Shown here piece after piece: positions 16,906 to 26,300 of a stretch of DNA of 64,000 bases. The position numbers were made by a program, and so were the translations under genes. Origin of the DNA: Aquamicrobium defluvii (GTDB lineage: Bacteria; Pseudomonadota; Alphaproteobacteria; Rhizobiales; Rhizobiaceae); assembly GCF_004363725.1 (NCBI RefSeq), contig NZ_SNZF01000003.1:186001-250000 (forward strand), written 5' to 3'. Numbering within the stretch: the stretch's first letter is position 1; each line of letters opens with the position of its first letter. The notes below the pieces were generated by a model. That model ran no database searches and was not told the origin of the DNA. It saw only the letters and a program-made list of their open reading frames with translations.

Positions 16906-17748
16906 ATGAAACACTTTTTCCGCCCGTCCCTCGCAGCACTGGCCGGCCTCGGCCTTTGCGCCAGCGCATTCGCCCAGAGCGATGAGCCGCAATCCATTCC
17001 GTTCGCAGACGGAGCCTTCACCATCACCCAGGAAGAGGAATATGGCGAAAAGACCCTGTCCTTCGGCGACAAGGAACTGGCCAGCGCCTATGTGATCTAT
17101 TTCGATCAGATCGCCAAACTCGGAGACACCGAGGTGGCGCTGTTCGACGTTGGTGACGGCGGCAATGCCTGCGGTCCGGCCAAGGTCATGGTGTGGAAGG
17201 GGGAGGACGGTGCGATCCAGCGCGCCGGCATCGGCGAAGGCGATTGCGGCGCCCCGGTAATGGCGGTCGCCGGCGACTGGCTCTATTTCGTGCCATGGCT
17301 GACACCGGGCACATCCGGCGTGGTGAAGCGCTGGACCCCGCAGGACGGTTTTGCCACCGCCGGCGAGTTGACCTACGCTCCCGAAGCGGGAACGACATGG
17401 AAGGACGTCGACCCCGCAAGGCTCGGCAGCATGATCGATGCATTCCAGAACGAGGCTGTCTACACTCAGGCCAGAGAACTTCTGGGCGACAGGCTCGAAG
17501 AAGTGGCAACCAGCCTTCTGGTCAGCGGCGAGCCGGAAAAGACCGCCTCGGGCCTGATCTATGGCGACGGCTGCATTCCGCACGCCTGCGGCACATATGA
17601 CGGCTTCATGGCCATCGACGCGGCCAATGAGAAACTCTATCTGGCCCGCCAGACCGATGGCAGGACACCGGAAACCTGGCCGGCGTCCGCGAACTGGCCC
17701 GCAGATTTGCGGCAAACCATGGAAAAGGCGCTCGCGGGGCGCGAATAA
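16906..17748 (+). CDS. Secreted protein of unknown function
   Basis: This 280-residue protein has a classical signal peptide (MKHFFRPSLAALAGLGLCASAFA, cleavage near residues 23/24). The mature part is acidic, with the repeated themes AFTITQEEEYGEKTLSFGDKEL, VALFDVGDGGNACGPAKVMVW and a paired-cysteine segment GDGCIPHACGTYDGFMAID. The four cysteines could form disulfides in the periplasm. I do not recognise a named family. It is four bases upstream of a VOC protein, so the two are probably co-transcribed, in a cassette between leuD and leuB. An aggttcgc segment lies just before the ATG as a weak ribosome-binding site. Confidence 0.78.
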   Translation: MKHFFRPSLAALAGLGLCASAFAQSDEPQSIPFADGAFTITQEEEYGEKTLSFGDKELASAYVIYFDQIAKLGDTEVALFDVGDGGNACGPAKVMVWKGEDGAIQRAGIGEGDCGAPVMAVAGDWLYFVPWLTPGTSGVVKRWTPQDGFATAGELTYAPEAGTTWKDVDPARLGSMIDAFQNEAVYTQARELLGDRLEEVATSLLVSGEPEKTASGLIYGDGCIPHACGTYDGFMAIDAANEKLYLARQTDGRTPETWPASANWPADLRQTMEKALAGRE

Positions 17749-17751
17749 TCC

Positions 17752-18102
17752 ATGAAGGTCCGGCGCATCGTCGCCAATGTCGCGGCCGCTGACCTCTCGG
17801 CGGCGCGGCGTTTTTATGGCGATGTGCTCGGCCTCGACCTTCTCATGGATCATGGCTGGATCGCCACATGGGGATCGGCTGAACGGATGGCGGTGCAGGT
17901 CTCTTTCGCTGCGGAAGGCGGATCCGGAACCCCCGTGCCCGATCTTTCCATCGAGGTGGACGATGTCGATGAGGCTTTTACGAGTATGAAGGCCGCCGGC
18001 TTCAGCATCGAATACGGCCCCGCCGACGAGCCGTGGGGCGTGCGCCGCTTCTATGTGCGCGATCCCTTCGGCCGGCTGGTAAACATCCTCTCGCACCTGT
18101 AG
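17752..18102 (+). CDS. VOC family (glyoxalase/bleomycin-resistance) protein
   Basis: A 116-residue single VOC domain with two beta-alpha-beta-beta-beta modules. It starts MKVRRIVANVAAADLSAARRFYGDVLGLDL and ends WGVRRFYVRDPFGRLVNILSHL, the usual GRLVNI strand. VOC proteins bind a divalent metal and act as glyoxalases, dioxygenases, epimerases or drug-binding proteins; the substrate cannot be told. Metal-ligand candidates are not obvious beyond the C-terminal acidic and His positions. Its start is three bases after the preceding secreted-protein gene. Confidence 0.88.
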   Translation: MKVRRIVANVAAADLSAARRFYGDVLGLDLLMDHGWIATWGSAERMAVQVSFAAEGGSGTPVPDLSIEVDDVDEAFTSMKAAGFSIEYGPADEPWGVRRFYVRDPFGRLVNILSHL

Positions 18103-18204
18103 CCACGCCTCCGTGGAGGGCGGAAGCTGCCGCTTTCGTCTTGCGCAAGCGCGCCGGCACGGCTAGCAAAGCGGCGGTTCAAAAATTCCTCGGGGAAATA
18201 TCTC

Positions 18205-19308
18205 ATGGCTTCCAAAAAACTCTTCCTCCTCCCAGGCGACGGCATCGGCCCCGAGGCGATGACGGAGGTGAAGAAACTGATCGCGGTCATGAACGAAGAC
18301 GGTGCCGGTTTCGCCACCGAAGAGGGCCTTGTCGGCGGCTGCGCCTACGATGCCCACGGGCAGGCGATTTCGGAAGAAGACATGGAAAAGGCGCTGGCGG
18401 CAGACGCGGTTCTGTTCGGCGCGGTCGGCGGTCCGAAGTGGGACGACGTGCCTTACGAGGTGCGCCCCGAAGCCGGCCTGCTGCGCCTGCGCAAGGACCT
18501 CGAACTGTTCGCCAATCTGCGCCCCGCCATCTGCTATCCGGCACTGGCCGCCTCCTCCTCTCTCAAGCAGGAAGTGGTGGAGGGCCTCGACATCCTCATC
18601 GTGCGCGAGCTGACCGGCGGCGTCTATTTCGGCGAGCCCAAGCAGATCATCGATCTCGGCAACGGCCAGAAGCGGGGCATCGACACGCAGATCTACGACA
18701 CCTTCGAGATCGAGCGCATCGCGGGGGTGGCCTTCGAGCTGGCCCGTACCCGCAACAACCATGTCACCTCGATGGAAAAGCGCAACGTCATGAAGTCGGG
18801 CGTGCTGTGGAACGAGGTTGTCACCGCCACGCACAAGGCGAAGTACAGCGACGTGAAGCTCGACCACATGCTGGCCGACGCCGGCGGCATGCAGCTCGTG
18901 CGCTGGCCCAAGCAGTTCGACGTCATCGTCACCGACAATTTGTTCGGCGACATGCTCTCCGACGTAGCCGCGATGCTGACAGGCTCGCTCGGCATGCTGC
19001 CTTCCGCCTCGCTCGGCGCGCCGGACGCGAAGACCGGCAAGCGCAAGGCGCTCTACGAGCCGGTCCACGGCTCCGCACCCGACATTGCCGGAAAGGGCAT
19101 CGCCAACCCCATCGCCATGATCGCCTCGTTCGCCATGTGCCTGCGCTATTCCTTCAACATGGTCACGGAAGCCGACCGTCTGGAGAAGGCGATCTCGGCG
19201 GTCCTCGACGAAGGCTACCGCACCGGCGACATCATGTCGGAAGGCATGAAACAGGTCGGCACCGCCGAGATGGGCGACGCCATCGTGGCGAACTACCGCG
19301 CCGGCTAA
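18205..19308 (+). CDS. leuB: 3-isopropylmalate dehydrogenase LeuB
   Basis: This 367-residue NAD-dependent decarboxylating dehydrogenase oxidises 3-isopropylmalate to 2-ketoisocaproate in leucine synthesis. It shows [18 protein letters not shown] at the N-terminus, the [15 protein letters not shown] arginine motif, [12 protein letters not shown] and the metal-binding block [17 protein letters not shown], then [18 protein letters not shown]. Full length. GGGGAAA precedes the ATG. A dispersed repeat begins directly at its stop codon. Confidence 0.96.
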   Translation: MASKKLFLLPGDGIGPEAMTEVKKLIAVMNEDGAGFATEEGLVGGCAYDAHGQAISEEDMEKALAADAVLFGAVGGPKWDDVPYEVRPEAGLLRLRKDLELFANLRPAICYPALAASSSLKQEVVEGLDILIVRELTGGVYFGEPKQIIDLGNGQKRGIDTQIYDTFEIERIAGVAFELARTRNNHVTSMEKRNVMKSGVLWNEVVTATHKAKYSDVKLDHMLADAGGMQLVRWPKQFDVIVTDNLFGDMLSDVAAMLTGSLGMLPSASLGAPDAKTGKRKALYEPVHGSAPDIAGKGIANPIAMIASFAMCLRYSFNMVTEADRLEKAISAVLDEGYRTGDIMSEGMKQVGTAEMGDAIVANYRAG

Positions 19309-19412
19309 AGCATGTCGCCCGAAAGTGGGAACCGGTTTCGGGATAACGACATGCGTAAAAACAATAACTTGAAGCGTAAGGAGCGAATCTGAAAGATCGC
19401 TACACGCTTTAA
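19309..19412 (+). repeat. Dispersed hairpin repeat, copy 2
   Basis: A roughly 104-bp element starts at the leuB stop. Its 5' half is a hairpin with outer arms CATGTCG (19311-19317) and CGACATG (19347-19353) and inner arms CGAAA/TTTCG. Its 3' half carries CTTGAAGCGTAAGGAGCG and TGAAAGATCGC. It matches 55134-55232 over its whole length and 4884-4926 over the 3' half. No coding frame spans it. Confidence 0.75.
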
Positions 19413-19429
19413 GACGAGTTGTCCTGATT

Positions 19430-19458
19430 AAAAAAGGCCGCCTCCTGGCGGCCTTTCT
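19430..19458. terminator. Bidirectional terminator between leuB and the helicase gene
   Basis: The 8-bp stem AGGCCGCC (19435-19442) and GGCGGCCT (19447-19454) closes a TCCT loop. A-residues precede it and TTT follows, so it can terminate both converging genes. Confidence 0.75.
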
Positions 19459-19473
19459 GTCCTTGTCAGGTTC

Positions 19474-21345
19474 CTATTCGGACTTCGCCCGCTTCTTTTT
19501 CCCCGACGGTTTTACTGCCGGGCTCTTGTCGAATTTCGGCTTGCCGGGCTTGCCCGGCTTCCTGTCGCCCCATGGCTTTCCGCCAGCCTCGGCAACGGCA
19601 GGCTTGTCGCCCTTCGCGAACTTCTTTTTCGGTGTGCGCTCGCCATTGTCCTTGTCGAACCCGCCCTTGCCCCGATGCGGCTTCTTTTCCGGCCGCGGCG
19701 CGCGATAGGCGCTGCGCGAGAAATCCGGCTCGCCGTCCACCGCCTCGACACGGATATTGCCCTGAATGGTCATATGCGGCCCGAGGGCCGCGGCGAATGC
19801 ATCGGCGCTGTCGGCGGCGATCTGCACGAAGGTTTCCTCCGGCTGCATGCGGATGGCGCCGATCTCGCGCTTGGTCAGGTTGGCGGTGCGGCAAAGCATC
19901 GGGATCAGCCAGCGCGGCTCGGCGTTCTGCTTGCGGCCGACCGACAGCGAGAACCACACGCTGTCGCCGAAATCGTCGCGCGATTTCGACGGCGTGCCGG
20001 CATGGCCGCCGGCCTTGCCGCCAACCGGCAGCGGCCCGCTTTCCGACAGATATTCCGGAGCCGAGCGCCCGGCGCGGCTCATGCGCAGATAGGCAGCCGC
20101 CATCTGCTCGGGGCCGAAGCGCTCGAGCAGCGTGGCGACGAAGTCGCGCTCGCCGTCGCTGACCGGTTCAGACAAGGCCGGATCGGACAGCATCCGCTCG
20201 TTGTCGCGCGCGATCACCTCCTCGGCCGATGGCGGGCGCGCCCATTCGGCTTCGATGCGCGCGGCCTGCAGCACGCGTTCGCAGCGCCGGCGCGCCGGAT
20301 GCGGAACGATCAGCGCGCTGATGCCCTTGCGCCCTGCCCGTCCGGTGCGGCCGCTGCGGTGAAGCAGCGTATCGGGATTGGTCGGCAGATCGGCATGGAT
20401 CACCAGTTCCAGACCCGGCAGGTCGATGCCGCGTGCCGCCACGTCGGTGGCGATGCACACCCGCGCCCGCCCGTCGCGCATGGCCTGCAAGGCATGGGTG
20501 CGCTCGTTCTGGCTGAGTTCGCCCGACATGGCGACCACCGAGAAATTGCGGTTGTTCAGGCGGGCGGTGAGATGGTTGACTGCCGCGCGCGTGTTGCAGA
20601 ACACGATGGCGTTGCGCGCCTCGTAGTAGCGCAGAACGTTGACGATGGCGTTGTCGCGGTCGGCAGGGGTGACCACCAGCGCACGATATTCGATGTCGTG
20701 GTGCTGCTTTTGCTCGCCCGCCGCGGCGATGCGCACGGCATCGCGTTGATATTCCTTCGCCAGTGTCGCGATGGCGCGCGGCACGGTGGCCGAGAACATC
20801 AGGGTACGGCGCTCGACCGGCGAGGAGCCGAGAATGAACTCCAGATCCTCCCGGAAGCCGAGGTCGAGCATCTCGTCGGCCTCGTCCAGCACCACGGCGG
20901 CGAGGCCGGAAATGTCGAGCGCGCCGCGGGTGATATGGTCGCGCAGGCGGCCGGGCGTGCCGACCACGATATGTGCGCCGCGTTCCAGCGCCCGCCGCTC
21001 GGTGCGCATATCCATGCCGCCGACGCAGGTGGCGATCGCGGCACCTGCGAATTCGTAGAGCCAGACAAGTTCACGCGCCACCTGCAGGGCAAGCTCGCGG
21101 GTTGGCGCGACCACCAGCCCGAGCGGCGCGCCGGCCGCCCCGAACCGGGTCCCTTCGCCCAGCAGCGTCGGAGCAAGGGCCAGACCGAACGCCACCGTCT
21201 TGCCGGAGCCGGTCTGAGCGGAAACCAGCGCATCGGACTGTTCCAGCGCCGGATCGAGCACAGCCTTCTGAACGGGCGTCAGCTCGGAATAACCGCGCTT
21301 TTCCAGCGCCTCGGCCAGCGCAGGCGCGATACCTTCAACCATCAT
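19474..21345 (-). CDS. DEAD/DEAH-box RNA helicase with DbpA-type RNA-binding domain
   Basis: This 623-residue ATP-dependent RNA helicase is probably involved in ribosome assembly or RNA turnover. Motifs appear in order: Q motif (GYSELTPVQKAVLDPAL), Walker A (AQTGSGKT), PTRELALQ, DEAD as VLDEADEML, SAT (MFSATVP), then the second RecA domain with TDVAARGIDLPGLELVIH and HRSGRTGRAGRKG. A DbpA-like RNA-binding domain follows (about residues 465-550), then a basic Lys/Pro/Gly-rich tail. The minus-strand frame continues far upstream, but the MMVEG start at 21345 is where similarity begins. It is divergent from the asd leader. Confidence 0.93.
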   Translation of the reverse strand: MMVEGIAPALAEALEKRGYSELTPVQKAVLDPALEQSDALVSAQTGSGKTVAFGLALAPTLLGEGTRFGAAGAPLGLVVAPTRELALQVARELVWLYEFAGAAIATCVGGMDMRTERRALERGAHIVVGTPGRLRDHITRGALDISGLAAVVLDEADEMLDLGFREDLEFILGSSPVERRTLMFSATVPRAIATLAKEYQRDAVRIAAAGEQKQHHDIEYRALVVTPADRDNAIVNVLRYYEARNAIVFCNTRAAVNHLTARLNNRNFSVVAMSGELSQNERTHALQAMRDGRARVCIATDVAARGIDLPGLELVIHADLPTNPDTLLHRSGRTGRAGRKGISALIVPHPARRRCERVLQAARIEAEWARPPSAEEVIARDNERMLSDPALSEPVSDGERDFVATLLERFGPEQMAAAYLRMSRAGRSAPEYLSESGPLPVGGKAGGHAGTPSKSRDDFGDSVWFSLSVGRKQNAEPRWLIPMLCRTANLTKREIGAIRMQPEETFVQIAADSADAFAAALGPHMTIQGNIRVEAVDGEPDFSRSAYRAPRPEKKPHRGKGGFDKDNGERTPKKKFAKGDKPAVAEAGGKPWGDRKPGKPGKPKFDKSPAVKPSGKKKRAKSE

Positions 21346-21482
21346 TGTCGTCTTTCGGAATACGGGGCCTTCGCCGGCCCGCGAAAAGTAAAATCGGCCT
21401 CGGGGCGAAAAAGCCAGCGCGGCCGGAACGGATCTTGCGCCGCTCCTACTGCGCTTGGCCGCCCTTGTACAGTGCGACGCAA

Positions 21483-21510
21483 TTGACTCCTGACGCAAAA
21501 CGCGTAAAAG
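21483..21510 (+). promoter_or_regulatory. Candidate promoter of the asd leader transcript
   Basis: TTGACT at 21483-21488 and TAAAAG at 21505-21510 are separated by 16 bases, a reasonable sigma-70-type pair. Transcription would start near 21517, about 20 bases before the leader start codon at 21536. Confidence 0.45.
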
Positions 21511-21535
21511 CGCCCCCGAACAGGACGTTTCCACC

Positions 21536-21670
21536 ATGCGCGGCCTTACAATGGCTTTTCTCGCACGCGGACTTTTCAGCCGCGAGACCCCGGCTTCCGC
21601 CGGGGGCATGTTCGCGTCCCTGCTTTCGACCAAAACCACGGCCAAAAAAACGACCGCCACCACGGTCTGA
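21536..21670 (+). CDS. Putative Thr/Lys-rich leader peptide of asd
   Basis: A 44-codon frame, or 20 codons from the internal ATG at 21608, ends in TKTTAKKTTATTV before TGA at 21668-21670. In those last 13 codons seven are Thr (ACC or ACG) and three are Lys (all AAA, a codon that should be uncommon in such GC-rich DNA). The gene downstream is asd, the branch enzyme of the pathway that makes Thr and Lys. Such runs of end-product codons are the hallmark of attenuator leader peptides, as in thrL. An AGGAC ribosome-binding site precedes the first ATG. Translation is inferred, not shown; chance is the alternative. Confidence 0.5.
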   Translation: MRGLTMAFLARGLFSRETPASAGGMFASLLSTKTTAKKTTATTV

Positions 21671-21744
21671 TCTCCCTTGGCCTGCTCGCCCTCTCCCCGG
21701 GTCCGGCCCGAGGGAGGCGGGACCCGCAAACGGCCGGCGGGTTT
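21640..21744 (+). promoter_or_regulatory. Putative transcription attenuator upstream of asd
   Basis: Three mutually competing hairpins can be drawn by eye. First, GGCCAA (21640-21645) with TTGGCC (21677-21682), enclosing an inner stem GACCG/CGGTC, lies across the Thr/Lys codons. Second, CGGGTCC (21698-21704) with GGACCCG (21720-21726). Third, ACCCGC (21722-21727) with GCGGGT (21737-21742), followed by TTTCT. The second and third share 21722-21726, so they exclude each other like antiterminator and terminator. The U-tract is short, so termination strength is uncertain; no folding energy was computed. Confidence 0.45.
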
Positions 21745-21786
21745 CTCCAAGCAAAACAAGCGGAGAGCGACAGGAGATAGACTTCG

Positions 21787-22821
21787 ATGGGCTTCAAGGT
21801 TGCGGTTGTCGGCGCCACGGGCAATGTGGGTCGCGAAATGCTCAACATTCTGGAAGAGCGCGGGTTTCCCGTCGGCGAAGTGGTCGCTTTGGCCTCGCGC
21901 CGCAGCCAGGGCACCGAAGTGTCCTTCGGCGACAGGACGCTGAAGGTAAAGGCGCTCGAAACCTACGATTTTTCCGATACCGACATCGCGCTGATGTCCG
22001 CCGGCGGCAATGTTTCCAAGGAATGGTCGCCGAAGATCGGCAAGCAGGGCTGCGTCGTCATCGATAATTCCTCTGCCTTCCGCTACGACCCGGAAGTGCC
22101 GCTGATCGTGCCGGAGGTGAACCCCGACGCCATCGAGGGCTTCTCGAAGAAGAACATCATCGCCAACCCCAACTGCTCCACCGCGCAGATGCTGGTGGCG
22201 CTGAAGCCGCTGCATGATGCGGCTACCATCAGGCGCGTCGTGGTCTCGACCTATCAGTCGGTGTCGGGCGCCGGCAAGGAGGGCATGGACGAGCTGTTCA
22301 CGCAGACCCGCGCCGTGTTCGTGGCCGATCCGGTGGAAGCGAAGAAGTTCACCAAGCGCATCGCCTTCAACGTCATCCCGCACATCGACGTGTTCATGGA
22401 AGACGGCACCACCAAGGAAGAGTGGAAGATGGTGGCCGAGACCAAGAAGATGCTCGACCCGAAGATCAAGGTCACCGCCACCTGCGTGCGCGTGCCGGTG
22501 TTCATCGGCCATTCCGAAGCCGTAAATCTCGAATTCGAGAAGCCGATCACCGCAGACGAAGCCCGCGACATCCTGCGCGAGGCGCCGGGTTGCCTGGTCA
22601 TCGACAAGCATGAGGACGGCGGCTACATCACCCCGATCGAGAGCGCTGGCGAGGATGCGACCTACATCTCGCGCATCCGCGAGGACTCCACCATCGACAA
22701 CGGCCTGAATCTGTGGATCGTGTCGGACAATCTGCGCAAGGGCGCTGCCCTCAACACCGTGCAGATCGCCGAACTGCTGGTCGCGCGCGGGCTCATCCAG
22801 CCGAAGCAGAAGGCCGCCTGA
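21787..22821 (+). CDS. asd: Aspartate-semialdehyde dehydrogenase
   Basis: This 344-residue enzyme reduces aspartyl phosphate to aspartate semialdehyde with NADPH, the common step to lysine, diaminopimelate, threonine and methionine. It shows MGFKVAVVGATGNVGREMLNILEERGFP, the catalytic cysteine in NPNCSTAQMLVALKPL, and VSTYQSVSGAGKEGMDEL. Full length. AGGAG at 21772-21776 precedes the ATG. It stands alone, with an unusual upstream leader and a strong terminator after it, so the leader is the obvious control point. Confidence 0.96.
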   Translation: MGFKVAVVGATGNVGREMLNILEERGFPVGEVVALASRRSQGTEVSFGDRTLKVKALETYDFSDTDIALMSAGGNVSKEWSPKIGKQGCVVIDNSSAFRYDPEVPLIVPEVNPDAIEGFSKKNIIANPNCSTAQMLVALKPLHDAATIRRVVVSTYQSVSGAGKEGMDELFTQTRAVFVADPVEAKKFTKRIAFNVIPHIDVFMEDGTTKEEWKMVAETKKMLDPKIKVTATCVRVPVFIGHSEAVNLEFEKPITADEARDILREAPGCLVIDKHEDGGYITPIESAGEDATYISRIREDSTIDNGLNLWIVSDNLRKGAALNTVQIAELLVARGLIQPKQKAA

Positions 22822-22844
22822 GCCGCATCGTAACGCTCAAAAAG

Positions 22845-22882
22845 AAACCGCCCCGAAGTGCTGCTTCGGGGCGGTTTTCTTT
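22845..22882. terminator. Strong terminator between asd and the GapR-like gene
   Basis: A 14-bp perfect stem (AAACCGCCCCGAAG at 22845-22858, CTTCGGGGCGGTTT at 22864-22877) with a 5-nt loop is followed by TCTTTT on the plus strand. A-residues on the other side allow it to act on the minus-strand gene too. Confidence 0.85.
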
Positions 22883-22902
22883 TGGAAAGCAGCGAGTGCC
22901 GG

Positions 22903-23163
22903 TCACACCATGCCCAGCGCGGCCTTGTAGAGGTCGAGGATCGATTCCTCCTCCTCGCGCTCGGCCTGATCCTTCTTGCGCAGGCGGATGATGGTGCGCA
23001 TCGCCTTGGTATCGAAGCCGGTGCCCTTGGCCTCGGAGAACACTTCCTTGATGTCGTCGGCGATCGTCTTCTTCTCTTCCTCGAGCCGTTCGATGCGCTC
23101 GATGAAGGCCCGCAGCTGGCCGGCGGCCACGGTGTTGCTGGTTTCGGTGATCTCGTCGGCCAT
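22903..23163 (-). CDS. gapR: DUF2312 / GapR family DNA-binding domain protein
   Basis: This 86-residue protein is of the DUF2312 (UPF0335) family. It has the conserved N-terminus [44 protein letters not shown]. In Caulobacter the family member GapR binds overtwisted DNA ahead of replication and stimulates topoisomerases. Basic and acidic residues alternate along two long helices, consistent with its coiled-coil tetramer. Orthology to Caulobacter GapR is inferred from full-length family match; some genomes have several DUF2312 proteins, so this could be a paralogue. It is convergent with asd. Confidence 0.8.
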   Translation of the reverse strand: MADEITETSNTVAAGQLRAFIERIERLEEEKKTIADDIKEVFSEAKGTGFDTKAMRTIIRLRKKDQAEREEEESILDLYKAALGMV

Positions 23164-23303
23164 GTTGTTCTCCGTATCGTTTCTGGTTGGCGGCGACTCG
23201 GCAAGCCGGGCCGCAAATTCAGCCCGGTTCGATGCCCGACAGGCTTGGGCGGGTCAAGCGGTTTGTGGGGCCTGCCCAGACCCCGCAAACGATCTGCTGA
23301 CAC

Positions 23304-26300
23304 TCATTCGAGGACGATCAGCAGGTCCTTGGCGTCGATCTGGTCGCCGGAACGCACCAGCAGCTCGGCCACCGTGCCGTCGCGCTCGGCATGCAGTGCC
23401 GTCTCCATCTTCATCGCCTCGATGGAAAGCAGCACATCGCCCGCCCTGACGCTCTGGCCGGCCGCCACCGCGACCGTGGAGACCACGCCGGGCATGGGCG
23501 CCGCCACATGCGCTTCATTGCCGGGCTCGGCCTTGCGGCGGGCCCTGGCCGCCGAAGCGCCATGCGCCCGGTCCGGCACCTTGACGCGGCGCGGCTGGCC
23601 GTTCAGCTCGAAGAACACGGTGACCATGCCCTTGTCGTCGACGTCGCCCACGGCAAGGCAGCGGATGACGAGCGTCTTGCCCTTCTCGATGTCGACGAAG
23701 ATCTCATCCTCCGGCTTCATGCCGTAGAAATAGGTCGGCGTCGGCAGCACCGAGACAGGACCGTAGGTCTCCTGCGCGGCGGCGAAGTCGGAGAACACCT
23801 TCGGATACATCAGCCACGAAGCGAATTCCTGCTCCGACAGCGCACGCCCGACCTTTTCCTCGGCCTCTTTCTTGCCGGCAGCCAGATCGGCCGCCTCCAG
23901 CAGCGAACCCGGCCGCACGGTGATCGGCTTTGCACCCTTCAGCGCCTTCTTCTGCAAGGCCGCGGGCCAGCCGCCGGGCGACTGCCCGAGATCGCCGCGC
24001 AGCATCGACACCACCGAATCCGGGAAGGCGATGTCGCGGTCCGGGTTCTCGACATCGGCGACGGTCAGTTCCTGGCTGACCATCATCAGCGCCATGTCGC
24101 CCACCACCTTGGAGGACGGCGTGACCTTGACGATGTCGCCGAACATCAGGTTCACGTCGTGATAGGCCTGCGCCACCTCGTGCCAGCGCGTTTCCAGCCC
24201 GAGGCTGCGCGCCTGCTCCTTGAGATTGGTGAACTGGCCGCCCGGCATCTCGTGCAGATAAACCTCCGAGGCCGGCCCCTTGAGGTCGCTCTCGAAGGCC
24301 GCATACTGGTTGCGCACCGCCTCCCAGTAGAAGGAGATCTTGCGGATCCATTCGGTGTCGAGGCCCGGATCGCGCTCTCCGCCCTTCAGCGCCTCGACGA
24401 TGGAGCCGAGGCAGGGCTGCGAGGTGGTGCCGGAAAACGCGTCCATGGCGCCTTCGACCGCGTCGACGCCCGCTTCCACCGCCGCCAGCACGGTTGCCGC
24501 CGAAAGGCCGGACGTGTCGTGCGTGTGGAAATGGATCGGCAGGTCGGTTTCCTCGCGCAGCGCCCTGAACAGAACGCGCGCCGCAGCCGGCTTGAGCAGG
24601 CCGGCCATGTCCTTGACCGCGAGGATATGCGCGCCGGCCGCCTCAAGCTCCTTGGCCAGCGCCACATAATATCTGAGGTCGTATTTGGCGCGGGACGGAT
24701 CGAGGATATCGCCGGTGTAGCACATGGCCGCCTCGCACAGCTTGCCCTCGGCCGCCACCGCGTCCATGGCGACGCGCATGTTCTCGACCCAGTTCAGGCA
24801 GTCGAAGACGCGGAACAGGTCGACGCCGCCTTCGGCCGCCTGCTTGACGAAATGCTGGACGACATTGTCGGGATAGTTGGTGTAGCCGACGCCGTTGGCG
24901 CCGCGCAGCAGCATCTGCAACAGGATGTTGGGCGCCGCCTCGCGGATCAGCGCCAGACGTTCCCACGGGTCCTCGGTGAGGAAGCGCATGGCCACGTCGA
25001 AAGTGGCGCCGCCCCAGCATTCCAGCGACAGAAGCTGCGGCAGGGCGCGGGCATAGGTGCCGGCGATGCGGGCGATGTCATGGGTGCGCATGCGCGTCGC
25101 CAGCAGCGACTGGTGGCCGTCGCGCATGGTGGTATCGGTGACCAGGACCTGCTTCTGGGCGCGCATCCACTTCGCAAAACCTTCCGGCCCCAGCGCATCC
25201 AGCCGGTTGCGGCTGCCTTCGGGGATCGGACCGGTGAACCACGGCACCATCGGCTCGGCCATGCCCGCCTTCGGCTGTGGCCGGCCGCGCGTTTCCGGAT
25301 GGCCGTTGACGCTGACATCGGCCAGATAGGTGAGCAGCTTGGAGGCGCGGTCCTGCCGCTTCACCTGCGTGAACAGTTCCGGCGTCGTGTCGATGAACCT
25401 GGTGGTGTAGGAGTTGTCCCGGAATTTCGGGTGCGTGATGATCGCTTCGAGGAAGGTGAGATTGGTGGCGACGCCGCGAATGCGGAACTCGCGCAGGGCC
25501 CGGTGCATGCGGCTCAGCGCCTCCTCCGGCGTGCGTCCCGAAGCCGTGACCTTGACCAGAAGCGGATCGTAGTAACGGGTGATGATGGCGCCGGAATAGG
25601 CCGTGCCGCCGTCCAGCCGGATGCCGAAGCCGGCCGCCGAGCGATAGCCGGTGATGCGGCCATAATCGGGAATGAAATGCTGCTCGGGGTCTTCCGTGGT
25701 GATGCGGCACTGGAGGGCGTGGCCCTGCAGGCGGATGTCCTGCTGCGCCGGCACGCCCGATTCCGGCGTGCCGATGGCATGGCCGTCGAGAATGTGGATC
25801 TGCGCCTTGACGATGTCGATGCCGGTGACCTCTTCCGTCACCGTGTGTTCGACCTGAATGCGCGGATTGACCTCGATGAAGTAGAATTTTCCGGTGTCCG
25901 CGTCCTGAAGAAATTCGACGGTGCCCGCGCCGATATAGTCCGTTTCGCGGGCGATCTTCAGCGCGTGGCCGCACAGTTCCTGCCGCAACTCGTCGCTGAG
26001 ATAGGGTGCCGGCGCGCGTTCCACGACCTTCTGGTTGCGGCGCTGGATGGAGCAGTCGCGCTCGAACAGATGCACCGCATTGCCGTGGGTGTCGCCCAGT
26101 ATCTGCACTTCCACATGGCGGGCGCGCTCGATCAGCTTTTCGAGATAGACCTCGTCCTTGCCGAAAGCGGCCTTTGCCTCGCGTTTGCCTTCCATGACCT
26201 CGCGGGCCAGATCGGCTTCGGAGCGGATGACGCGCATGCCGCGCCCGCCGCCGCCCCATGAGGCCTTGAGCATCAGCGGGTAGCCGATTTCCGCGGCGAG

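Noticed and set aside
23391..26261. A 956-codon plus-strand open frame antisense to pyc
   Set aside because: Arg/His/Gly-rich translation without domains; pyc on the other strand is complete and conserved.
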